Part shown: positions 17,265-24,608 of the stretch, piece by piece
How the letters are laid out: each line of letters begins with the position of its first letter
Position numbering within the stretch: position 1 is the stretch's first letter
Assembly (NCBI GenBank): GCA_934490165.1
Contig: CAKSTB010000001.1
Coordinates: 62,001 to 126,000, forward strand
Direction: 5' to 3'
Source of the DNA: an uncultured Ruminiclostridium sp.
GTDB taxonomy: Bacteria; Bacillota; Clostridia; Oscillospirales; Ruminococcaceae
Length of the DNA: 64,000 nucleotides
Notes under the pieces: generated by a model
What the model was told of the DNA's origin: nothing
Database searches by the model: none
The model's input: only the letters and a program-made list of their open reading frames with translations
Program-made: the position numbers and the translations under genes

Positions 17265-17293
17265 TTGTCAAACCGTAAAAAGTGTGCTAAAAT
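17265..17293 (+). promoter_or_regulatory. Promoter of the corA leader
   Basis: TTGTCA (17265-17270) and TAAAAT (17288-17293) are spaced by 17 bases. The predicted start, near 17300, coincides with the first base of the structured leader. Confidence 0.65.
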
Positions 17294-17299
17294 ATATAA

Positions 17300-17431
17300 G
17301 GTTATGCAATAATACTACCGAAAGAGGTGAAAGACGATGACTGCGGACCCTTGTGGGAAACAATTAAAACAGAATGAAAAATGCGCAGGAGTCGTCGCAT
17401 AACGGCTTTCTGTGCAGGAAAGAGGTACGTT
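17300..17431 (+). ncRNA. Structured 5' leader of corA (candidate metal-responsive element)
   Basis: Stem P1 pairs GTTATGC (17301-17307) with GCATAAC (17397-17403). Inside are an ACC/GGT hairpin (17317-17328) and stem P3, which pairs CGATGACT (17335-17342) with AGTCGTCG (17390-17397, one T.G pair). P3 continues as TGCG/CGCA and encloses a CCC/GGG hairpin. Downstream, CTTTC (17407-17411) pairs with GAAAG (17419-17423), hiding the corA ribosome binding site. A short ORF lies inside. The conserved M-box sequences are not visible. Regulation by Mg2+ is an inference from the gene served. Confidence 0.5.
17337..17402 (+). CDS. 21-residue leader peptide upstream of corA
   Basis: ATG at 17337 is preceded by AGAGGTGA (17323-17330) at good spacing, and the frame stops at TAA 17400-17402. 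The peptide begins MTADPCGKQL and has two cysteines. Its start codon lies in the 5' strand of stem P3 and its stop codon in the 3' strand of P1, so translation must disrupt the leader fold. The Asp-Pro pair at residues 4-5 recalls the Asp/Pro-rich leader peptides of enterobacterial Mg2+ transporter genes, but this is only an analogy. Confidence 0.5.
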   Translation: MTADPCGKQLKQNEKCAGVVA

Positions 17432-18367
17432 ATGCTGAAATATTACAAGACTGTTGAGAACACGATAGTTGAACTTGAAACAATGGAACCCGGCTGCTGG
17501 GTATCTGCTGTAGCGCCTACCGAAACCGAAATATCCTCACTTCAGGAAGATCTGAACATCGACCGCGACTTTATCCGTTCCGCGCTCGATGAAGAAGAAA
17601 CTTCGCGTATTGAAAGCGATGACGGACAGACGCTCATAGTCCTTGACTATCCGGTTGCAGAAAAAGTGCAGGATAAGGACGATACTATCAGCTATTACAC
17701 GATGCCTATGGGTATCATTATCACAGACAGCCACGTTATAACCGTCTGCCTTAAGGAAAACATCATAATCGATGAGTTTACAAAGGGCATTGTAAAAGGG
17801 ATACAGACACAGTTCAAGACGCGCTTTGTATTCCATATGCTGCTCAGGATAGCAAGTAAATATCTGCTGTACTTAAAGCAGATAGACAAGCTTTCAAACT
17901 ATGTTGAACAGCAGCTGCACAAATCAATGAAGAATAAAGAGCTTATACAGCTCCTCGGACTTGAGAAATCTCTGGTATATTTCTCAACGTCGCTTAAATC
18001 TACCGAAACAGTGCTTGAAAAGATATTGAGAGGCAGAGTAATAAAGCTCTACGAAGAAGATCAGGAACTGCTTGAAGACGTACTCATAGAAGTAAAGCAG
18101 GCTATCGAAATGAGCAATATCTATTCAAACATACTTTCGGGTACAATGGACGCATTCGCAAGTGTCATATCAAACAACCTGAATATCGTAATGAAGGTGC
18201 TTACGGTTATCACTATCGTAATGTCCGTGCCTACTATGGTGTTCAGCTTCTATGGTATGAATGTGGTTGACCTGCCGCTCCCGTATACATGGTTCCCGGT
18301 TGTCATTTCCGTAATACTTGCCGTCATTGTTGCAATACTGATAACGAAAAATAAGTTCTACAAATAA
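17432..18367 (+). CDS. corA: CorA family magnesium transporter
   Basis: CorA is a homopentameric Mg2+ (and Co2+) channel. The 311-residue protein has a large cytoplasmic N-terminal domain, a long helix and two C-terminal membrane segments (about residues 250-275 and 287-307). The signature YGMN lies in the loop after the first. Start choice: ATG 17432 has GAAAGAGG about 7 bases upstream. A longer frame from 17381 would add 17 residues within the leader. The gene has its own promoter and structured leader. Its position before the zapA-like gene is 15 bases. Confidence 0.9.
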   Translation: MLKYYKTVENTIVELETMEPGCWVSAVAPTETEISSLQEDLNIDRDFIRSALDEEETSRIESDDGQTLIVLDYPVAEKVQDKDDTISYYTMPMGIIITDSHVITVCLKENIIIDEFTKGIVKGIQTQFKTRFVFHMLLRIASKYLLYLKQIDKLSNYVEQQLHKSMKNKELIQLLGLEKSLVYFSTSLKSTETVLEKILRGRVIKLYEEDQELLEDVLIEVKQAIEMSNIYSNILSGTMDAFASVISNNLNIVMKVLTVITIVMSVPTMVFSFYGMNVVDLPLPYTWFPVVISVILAVIVAILITKNKFYK

Positions 18368-18382
18368 ATCCCGGAGGACGTA

Positions 18383-19393
18383 ATGGAAAAAGTAAAAATA
18401 TCTATAAGCGGACACGATTTTTACTTGAAAAGCGAAGATCCCGACAGAATGTATGACGCTGCGGAAAATTTACAGAAGAAGATAGATAAGTTAAGCTCGA
18501 TGGCGGCATCAATGTCGCTGACAGATATCGCTATGCTTGCGGCGCTTGATTTTGCCGATGAAAATTACGACAGCAGAAATGTTGTAATTAAAGCACAGCA
18601 GCTTTCACAGGAGATACAGGCTAAGTCGGTTGCAAACGAAAAAAGAGCGGCAGAGCTTGCAGAAAAGCTCTCGGCTTCAGAAACCGAGCTTGCTTCTCTT
18701 AAGATCACCGTTTCCGAGTCGCAGAGCGAATTATCTGCACTTAAAGAACAGCTTGCAAATATCGATACCGAGAAATCGGGCAAGCTTGAAGCGGAAAACG
18801 CAAAGCTTAATGAGCAGATAAAGGTGCTTACTGCCGAAAAGAAAATGATAAGCGAAAGCAAGGCTGATGAAGCAGATAAGCTTTGCGAAGAAAACGAAAA
18901 GCTCAATGCAAAGATAAAAGAGCTGACCGCGGAAAATGCTATGCTTACCGAAATGAACGCAAGCGACAGTGCCGCAATGAACAATGAAAATTCAAAGCTC
19001 AAAGCGCAGATCGAACAGCTTAAGGCTGAAAACGCAAAGCTCGGCGAAAATGCGTCAGGCTCATCTGCATTGAGTGACGAAAACGCTAAGCTCAGAGCAC
19101 AGATATCCGAGCTTACCGACAAAAACACCCATGCAGAGGAAATGCTTGAAAAGCTGAAAAACAATCATGAAAAGCTTGCAAGCGAGCGCGGACAGGACGA
19201 GCTGCTCCTTGCTCAGATCGATAAGCTCCAGGGCACAGTTGATACATACGAGAAAACCTTTGACGAATACGCAAATCAGCGTAACGCAGAGGTCAAGGAC
19301 TTGAACGATGAGTTATCGGCTCTCAGAAAGAAGTATGCCGATCTCAGCGCACAGATGAATGAGATCGTCAATGACGGTCAGATGACGTTATGA
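18383..19393 (+). CDS. ZapA-like cell division protein with long coiled-coil tail
   Basis: The first about 85 residues match ZapA, a small protein that bundles FtsZ filaments (VKISISGHDFYLKSEDPDRM, then ALDFADE). ZapA normally ends near residue 100. Here about 230 further residues form a continuous coiled coil of repeated Leu/Glu/Lys/Ala heptads (such as ENAKLNEQIKVLTAEKKM). It resembles a fused filament-forming or spacer domain. The stop overlaps the start of the U32 gene by 4 bases (ATGA), so both are co-translated. The identification of the N-terminal domain is confident; the role of the tail is unknown. Confidence 0.75.
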   Translation: MEKVKISISGHDFYLKSEDPDRMYDAAENLQKKIDKLSSMAASMSLTDIAMLAALDFADENYDSRNVVIKAQQLSQEIQAKSVANEKRAAELAEKLSASETELASLKITVSESQSELSALKEQLANIDTEKSGKLEAENAKLNEQIKVLTAEKKMISESKADEADKLCEENEKLNAKIKELTAENAMLTEMNASDSAAMNNENSKLKAQIEQLKAENAKLGENASGSSALSDENAKLRAQISELTDKNTHAEEMLEKLKNNHEKLASERGQDELLLAQIDKLQGTVDTYEKTFDEYANQRNAEVKDLNDELSALRKKYADLSAQMNEIVNDGQMTL

Positions 19394-21435
19394 GTGAAAT
19401 TTTAGCTCCGTGCGGAGCACAGGAAAGTCTGTCGGCGGCTGTTAATGCAGGCGCCGACGCGGTTTATTTGGGAGAAGAATATTTCTCCGCAAGAAAAAAT
19501 GCGGATAATTTTACCGCCGGACAGCTTTGTGAAGCGGTACGCTTTTGTCATTACAACGGTGTCAAGGTTTATGTTACACTGAATACGCTCGTATTTGACA
19601 AGGAAATACCTCTGCTTGCAAAAGCAATTGAAAACTGCGCCAAGGCTGATGTTGACGGCTTTATTGTGCAGGATATGGGCGTTGCAAGACTGGCACGACA
19701 GATAGTACCGGAAATGCCTTTACACGCGTCAACACAAATGACTGTAAATTCACCTGAGGGTGCTATTATGGCGAAAAAGCTCGGATTTACCCGTGTTGTA
19801 CTCGGCAGAGAGCTCTCCTATGAGCAGATAAAAGCGGTAATTGACAGCTGTGATATCGAAACCGAGCTGTTCGTCCACGGCGCATTATGCGTCTGTCTGA
19901 GCGGTCAGTGCTATATGAGCAGTGTTCTTGGTGGCAGGAGCGGTAACAGAGGGTTATGCGCCCAGCCTTGCCGACTTGATTTTACAAGCGGCGACAGGCA
20001 TAATGTGCTGTCGCTGAAGGATTTGTCGCTTATCGAAAGATTGCCGGAGCTTGAAAATCTCGGCGTAACATCGTTTAAGATAGAGGGCAGAATGAAGCGT
20101 CCTGAGTATGTAGCGGGTGCTGTAAATGCCTGCCGTACAGCTCTTGACGGCGGTACTCCCGATCTTATATCGCTGAAAAATGTCTTTTCAAGAAGCGGAT
20201 TTACAAGCGCATACTTTGATGATGATCTCAAAAATATGCAGGGAGTGCGCACAAAGGAAGATGTGACAGCGGCGACCTCAAAGGTTCTCTCGGGTATGAA
20301 GCAGTATTACCATAAGCCGTTTAAGCGTTTTTCAGCCGATATAAGTGTGAATGTATGTAAAGATCAGCCTATCTCATACAAAATTACCGCCGAAGGCGTA
20401 AGCTCTGTAGCGGTAGGAGATGTTCCCGAGGCGGCTGTCAACAGAGCTGTTACAGCCGAATATCTCGAAAATCAGTGCAGTAAGCTCGGCGGTACAGTAT
20501 ATTTCCCCGGAAATATTACCGTAAATGTCGATGAAGGACTGTCGGTTTCTGCCGCTCATCTGAATGAACTCAGAAGAAAAGCGATCGAAAGTGTCAGTGA
20601 GAAAATTCTTGAAAAGAACTCTCATCACTATAAAATATCGCCTTACATTCCGCTTGACAGCAAGGATGGAAAGAAGATACGTCCTGAGTTCAGATGCAAG
20701 GTAAGCACCTCAGAACAGCTTGAACAGGCGCTTTTGCAGGACGAATATTCTTTTATATATGCGCCTATGCATCTGCTGAGTGCGGATACACCCGATAAAT
20801 TCAGAATTATTGCCGTACCACCGGTGTTCCTTGCCGACTGCGAAAAGCAAGTTATGGAAAATCTCGGTGTGCTTAAAAAACAGGGATATGAACATATGGC
20901 TGTTCATACGCTCTCTCATATCGGAATAGCTAAAAAGTGCGGGCTAAAACCGCACGGTATGTTCAGGCTGAATATCACAAACAGATATTCGCTGAGAGAA
21001 TACGAAAAGATGGGGCTGTCTGACACTGTTCTTTCGTTTGAGCTGCTTATGAGCGATGCTGTATCGCTTTGTGCAGACAGTGCGATAAAGACGGGTATAG
21101 TCGGATATGGCAGACTGCCGCTTATGATAACAAGGAGATGCCCGATAAATAACGGCAGACCCTGCGGAAAGAACAAAAGACCCGACTGCCCGCAGTACAT
21201 CACAGACAGACAGGGCAACAATATGCCGTGCCTTTGCAGTGAAAATACAGTCGAGATATTAAATCCCGATAAGCTGTATCTCAGCGACAGACAAGGCGAG
21301 CTTGCAAAGTTCGATTTTGTATTGCTTAAGTTCACGGATGAAAGCGATACAGATGCAGTACTTGATATGTATCTCAATGATATCAAGCCTGACGGAAAGC
21401 TTACAAGAGGACTTTATTACAGAGGAGTACAGTAA
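19390..21435 (+). CDS. Peptidase U32 family protein
   Basis: The 681-residue protein has the U32 N-terminal TIM-barrel (EILAPCGAQESLSAAVNAGADAVYLG) and the family signature EQ-like region ELFVHGALCVCLSGQCYMSS near residue 160. A C-terminal half with a cysteine set (RRCPINNGRPCGK...CPQYITD) follows. U32 proteins of this type include RlhA/TrhP, which make 5-hydroxycytidine or 5-hydroxyuridine in RNA. Protease activity is doubtful. It overlaps the ZapA-like gene by 4 bases and abuts dut directly. The specific RNA substrate is not deducible. Confidence 0.85.
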   Translation: MSEILAPCGAQESLSAAVNAGADAVYLGEEYFSARKNADNFTAGQLCEAVRFCHYNGVKVYVTLNTLVFDKEIPLLAKAIENCAKADVDGFIVQDMGVARLARQIVPEMPLHASTQMTVNSPEGAIMAKKLGFTRVVLGRELSYEQIKAVIDSCDIETELFVHGALCVCLSGQCYMSSVLGGRSGNRGLCAQPCRLDFTSGDRHNVLSLKDLSLIERLPELENLGVTSFKIEGRMKRPEYVAGAVNACRTALDGGTPDLISLKNVFSRSGFTSAYFDDDLKNMQGVRTKEDVTAATSKVLSGMKQYYHKPFKRFSADISVNVCKDQPISYKITAEGVSSVAVGDVPEAAVNRAVTAEYLENQCSKLGGTVYFPGNITVNVDEGLSVSAAHLNELRRKAIESVSEKILEKNSHHYKISPYIPLDSKDGKKIRPEFRCKVSTSEQLEQALLQDEYSFIYAPMHLLSADTPDKFRIIAVPPVFLADCEKQVMENLGVLKKQGYEHMAVHTLSHIGIAKKCGLKPHGMFRLNITNRYSLREYEKMGLSDTVLSFELLMSDAVSLCADSAIKTGIVGYGRLPLMITRRCPINNGRPCGKNKRPDCPQYITDRQGNNMPCLCSENTVEILNPDKLYLSDRQGELAKFDFVLLKFTDESDTDAVLDMYLNDIKPDGKLTRGLYYRGVQ

Positions 21436-21873
21436 ATGTTCATAGATGTTAAAAAGATGAACGACAAGGCAAAATTACCTTGCAGAGCAACTCGCGACAG
21501 TGCGGGGGCGGATCTGTGCGCTTGCATTGATGCCGATGCGGTGCTTATGCCCGGTGAGCGAAAGCTTATCCCTACAGGTATCGCGATCGCCGTACCTACA
21601 GGATTTGGCGGATTTGTGTTTCCGAGAAGCGGACTATCGTCTAAGTTCGGCGTATCGCTTGCAAACTGCGTAGGCGTTATCGACAGCGATTACAGAGGCG
21701 AGGTCAAAGTGCCTGTTATCAATCATTCTGCCGAGCCTTATACCATAAAAGACGGCGAACGTATCGCCCAGCTTGTGATCATGCCGGTGGATCTATGTGA
21801 ATACGGCTTTTGTGACGAGCTTGATAAAACCGGGCGCGGCGAGGGCGGTTTCGGCTCAACAGGCAGTATGTAA
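21436..21873 (+). CDS. dut: dUTP diphosphatase
   Basis: Dut hydrolyses dUTP to dUMP and pyrophosphate, keeping uracil out of DNA and supplying dUMP. The 145-residue trimeric enzyme shows all five motifs: SAGADLCA (motif 1), PRSGLSSK (2), GVIDSDYRGE (3), GERIAQLVI (4) and GRGEGGFGSTG (5). Its ATG follows the stop of the U32 gene directly with GAGGAG upstream. A 137-base intergenic region follows, holding the mreB promoter. Confidence 0.96.
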   Translation: MFIDVKKMNDKAKLPCRATRDSAGADLCACIDADAVLMPGERKLIPTGIAIAVPTGFGGFVFPRSGLSSKFGVSLANCVGVIDSDYRGEVKVPVINHSAEPYTIKDGERIAQLVIMPVDLCEYGFCDELDKTGRGEGGFGSTGSM

Positions 21874-21939
21874 TGCAATTTGCATAAATATCCGATAAAA
21901 ACGCGCGATTATTTATGAATATTTAATTTCGTATTTTTG

Positions 21940-21968
21940 TTGTATGCTTTTTCAAAAAGTGGTATAAT
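21940..21968 (+). promoter_or_regulatory. Promoter of the mreB operon
   Basis: TTGTAT (21940-21945) and TATAAT (21963-21968) are spaced by 17 bases and lie 43 bases before the mreB start. Confidence 0.75.
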
Positions 21969-22010
21969 AATTATTGAATTGTAAAGAAGAACACCCCGGA
22001 GGTTTTACTG

Positions 22011-23036
22011 ATGTTTTCAAAAGATATAGGTATCGATTTAGGAACAGCCAACACACTTGTCTATATGAGAGGCAAGGGAATTATTATAAGAGAGCCCAGT
22101 GTAGTAGCTGTTGATGTAAAGATGGACAGAGTACGTTATGTAGGACAGGAAGCAAAGGACGTAATAGGACGTACACCCGGCTCGATAGTTGCTGTCAGAC
22201 CCCTTAAGGATGGCGTTATTGCCGATTTTGATATGACAACAAGTATGCTGCAGGAATTTATAAGAAAAGCTCTTAAGGGCAGAGCGTTTGCCGGCTCAAG
22301 AGTAAGAGTAATCATCTGCATTCCCTCAGGCGTTACAGCCGTTGAGCGCAGAGCTGTCAAAGAAGCTACACAGAATGCAGGTGCAAAGCGTGTTTCGATA
22401 ATTGAAGAACCTATGGCTGCTGCAATAGGTGCCGGACTTCCCGTGGCAGAGCCTACAGGAAGCATGATAGTTGATATCGGCGGCGGTACAAGCGAGGTTG
22501 CAGTTATTTCACTCGGCGGTATCGTTACATCGCGTTCTGTACGAGTTGCGGGTGATGAATTCGACTCATCAATAATCAACTATATCAAGAAGAAGTATAA
22601 CCTTCTCATCGGTGAGAGAACGGCAGAAAACATAAAGATCGCAATAGGCTCTGCTTATCCCTACAGCGATAATGAGCCTTCAATGGATATCAAGGGCAGA
22701 AATCTGCTTAACGGTCTTCCCGAGAATATCACAGTTACTTCGGAAGAGATAAGAGAAGCTCTTTCAGAGCCGTTAAGCCACGTTATCGAGGCTATAAAGG
22801 TCACACTTGAAAAGACTCCTCCCGAGCTTGCCGCCGATATAATCGACCAGGGCATTATGCTTGCGGGCGGCGGCGCGCTTCTTAAGGGTCTTGACCTGCT
22901 TATCCATTCGGAAACAGGAATGCCCGTCAAGGTTGCCGAAAGACCTCTTGACTGCGTTGCGGACGGCACAGGTAAGGTTCTTGAGAATATTGACAAGCTC
23001 GTTGATGTTCTTACAGACGACGATACCAGATATTGA
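22011..23036 (+). CDS. mreB: Rod shape-determining protein MreB
   Basis: MreB is the bacterial actin that organises elongation-mode peptidoglycan synthesis under the membrane. The 341-residue protein has the phosphate-1 motif DLGTANTLV near residue 8, the adenosine motif GGGALLKGL near residue 285 and the DIGGGTSEVAVI phosphate-2 motif near residue 158. It has a CCGGAGG ribosome binding site and its own promoter. It heads mreB-mreC-mreD-PBP2. A strong hairpin lies between it and mreC. Confidence 0.97.
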   Translation: MFSKDIGIDLGTANTLVYMRGKGIIIREPSVVAVDVKMDRVRYVGQEAKDVIGRTPGSIVAVRPLKDGVIADFDMTTSMLQEFIRKALKGRAFAGSRVRVIICIPSGVTAVERRAVKEATQNAGAKRVSIIEEPMAAAIGAGLPVAEPTGSMIVDIGGGTSEVAVISLGGIVTSRSVRVAGDEFDSSIINYIKKKYNLLIGERTAENIKIAIGSAYPYSDNEPSMDIKGRNLLNGLPENITVTSEEIREALSEPLSHVIEAIKVTLEKTPPELAADIIDQGIMLAGGGALLKGLDLLIHSETGMPVKVAERPLDCVADGTGKVLENIDKLVDVLTDDDTRY

Positions 23037-23056
23037 TTTTAAAGAAATTATAATGC

Positions 23057-23090
23057 TTATGGCTAACTGTAATTTTACGGTTAGTCATAA
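23057..23090 (+). promoter_or_regulatory. 34-base hairpin between mreB and mreC
   Basis: Bases 23057-23072 and 23075-23090 pair over 16 positions, with two G.T wobbles, around a TT turn. There is no T-run after it, so it is not a standard terminator. It may protect the mreB end of the transcript or mark a processing site. Confidence 0.45.
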
Positions 23091-23146
23091 TGTGTTATAT
23101 AAACCATATTTCGTTTGAGTATCTGCTAAACTCTGAAAGGTATTGT

Positions 23147-23995
23147 ATGCGTGACTTTTTCAAAGGATTTAAATTTAAAATTATAGTATGCGTTTTTGCA
23201 CTGGTGCTCGGCGTGGTTATTTATGCCGCTGTTGCCGGTGGCTTTTCCACATTCCCCGAAAATGTGCTTACTACCGTAACAAAGCCTTTCGTTGCCGTTT
23301 CCAATGCCGTATCACAGTGGGTCGAGGATACGCTTGACAAGTTTGCAAATGCAGACAGATACAAGACAGAGAACGAGGAGCTTAAAGATAAGCTCAACGA
23401 GCAATATAAGCAGATCATCGACCTTGAGAACGTAAAGCACGAGAATGACCAGCTCAAGGAAATACTGAAAATAAAAGAGGAGAACGAAGATTTTGAATTT
23501 TCTGCTCCGTGTAATATAATAGCAAGAAATTCAAATGATGCATATGCGGGTTTTACTATAGACCGTGGTTCAGACGATGGTATAGCGCTGTATGATCCGG
23601 TAATGACGTCCAACGGTCTTATCGGAATGGTTTGTGAGATAGCTCCGAATTATTCCAAGGTCGCGACTATATTGTCAGATGAGATCAATGTCGGTGTTAT
23701 GACATTCGACAGCAAGGTAACGGGCATACTCGATAACGATATCAGGAATGCAAATGACGGAAACTGCCTTATGAGCTATATAACAAAGGACAGCGGCATC
23801 AAGGAAGGCGAGATAGTAAAATCGGTTGCAGGCGTTGTATTTCCCGGCAATCTACTTATTGGCACAGTTTCAAAGGTGTATGACGATGAAAACGGCTTAT
23901 CGGTGCACGCTGTTATCAAACCTGCGGTTGATGTTCGTACTGTTACCGATTGTGTCGTGATCACCGACTTTAAAGGGCAGGGTGTTGTTGACTGA
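23147..23995 (+). CDS. mreC: Rod shape-determining protein MreC
   Basis: MreC spans the membrane once and links MreB to periplasmic-side cell wall enzymes. ATG 23147 is chosen because GAAAGG lies 7 bases upstream. A longer frame from 23090 would lack a ribosome binding site. The 282-residue protein has one membrane segment (about residues 8-28), a coiled coil (about 60-110) and the beta-barrel MreC domain (RNSNDAYAGFTIDRGSDDG onward). Its TGA overlaps the ATG of mreD by one base. Confidence 0.95.
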   Translation: MRDFFKGFKFKIIVCVFALVLGVVIYAAVAGGFSTFPENVLTTVTKPFVAVSNAVSQWVEDTLDKFANADRYKTENEELKDKLNEQYKQIIDLENVKHENDQLKEILKIKEENEDFEFSAPCNIIARNSNDAYAGFTIDRGSDDGIALYDPVMTSNGLIGMVCEIAPNYSKVATILSDEINVGVMTFDSKVTGILDNDIRNANDGNCLMSYITKDSGIKEGEIVKSVAGVVFPGNLLIGTVSKVYDDENGLSVHAVIKPAVDVRTVTDCVVITDFKGQGVVD

Positions 23996-24597
23996 TGAAA
24001 TTCAGAATTATAAATCGCACAGCAATGACGCGCAAAGAGATATTTATGAGTATCGCAAAGTGGGTGCTGTACTCGCTTGTACTCGTTTTAGCGTATGTGA
24101 TCGAGGTCACAATGCCGTTTGCCGCATGGCAGCCGTATCTTGCTCTTAGTGTTGCGGTGGCGGTTTCGTTTTTTGAGAATGAGCTGAGCGGTGTTGTGTT
24201 TGCGGCGTTTGCCGGAATGATGCATGACCTTGCAATGGGCTCGCTGTTCGGATTTACGTCCATATGGCTGCTTCCGTGCTGCCTTTTTGTAACGCTTTTT
24301 ACGGTAAATCTTATCCACAGGAATATTCTGAATTTTCTTTGGATGAATTTGGCCGTTTTAATAATCGTTGAAGCGGCAGAGCTTCTTTTCAAGTATGTTA
24401 TCTGGAGAAATCCCGATATAAATGTTGTGCTTCTTGATTATGTCCTGCCCGCTATGATATCGACAGTGCTGTTATCAGCACCGATTTACCTGCTTATCAG
24501 ACTTATAAACAGAAAACTGGGAGCCGAAAATACGACTGAGGATATTCTTACCGCTTTTGAAGATGCCGAAGACGGCGAGGACAATGCGAGATATTAA
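23995..24597 (+). CDS. mreD: Rod shape-determining protein MreD
   Basis: MreD is a small integral membrane partner of MreC. The 200-residue protein has about five hydrophobic segments, including VLVLAYVIEVTMPFAAW and IWLLPCCLFVTLF, and an acidic C-terminal tail. Sequence conservation in this family is low, so identification relies on size, topology and position between mreC and the PBP2 gene. The start overlaps the mreC stop (TGATG). Confidence 0.88.
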   Translation: MKFRIINRTAMTRKEIFMSIAKWVLYSLVLVLAYVIEVTMPFAAWQPYLALSVAVAVSFFENELSGVVFAAFAGMMHDLAMGSLFGFTSIWLLPCCLFVTLFTVNLIHRNILNFLWMNLAVLIIVEAAELLFKYVIWRNPDINVVLLDYVLPAMISTVLLSAPIYLLIRLINRKLGAENTTEDILTAFEDAEDGEDNARY

Positions 24598-24608
24598 CGG
24601 AGGACCGA

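Noticed and set aside
17300..17431. M-box magnesium riboswitch
   Set aside because: The element is too short and the conserved M-box sequence blocks are not visible, so it is reported only as an unassigned leader.
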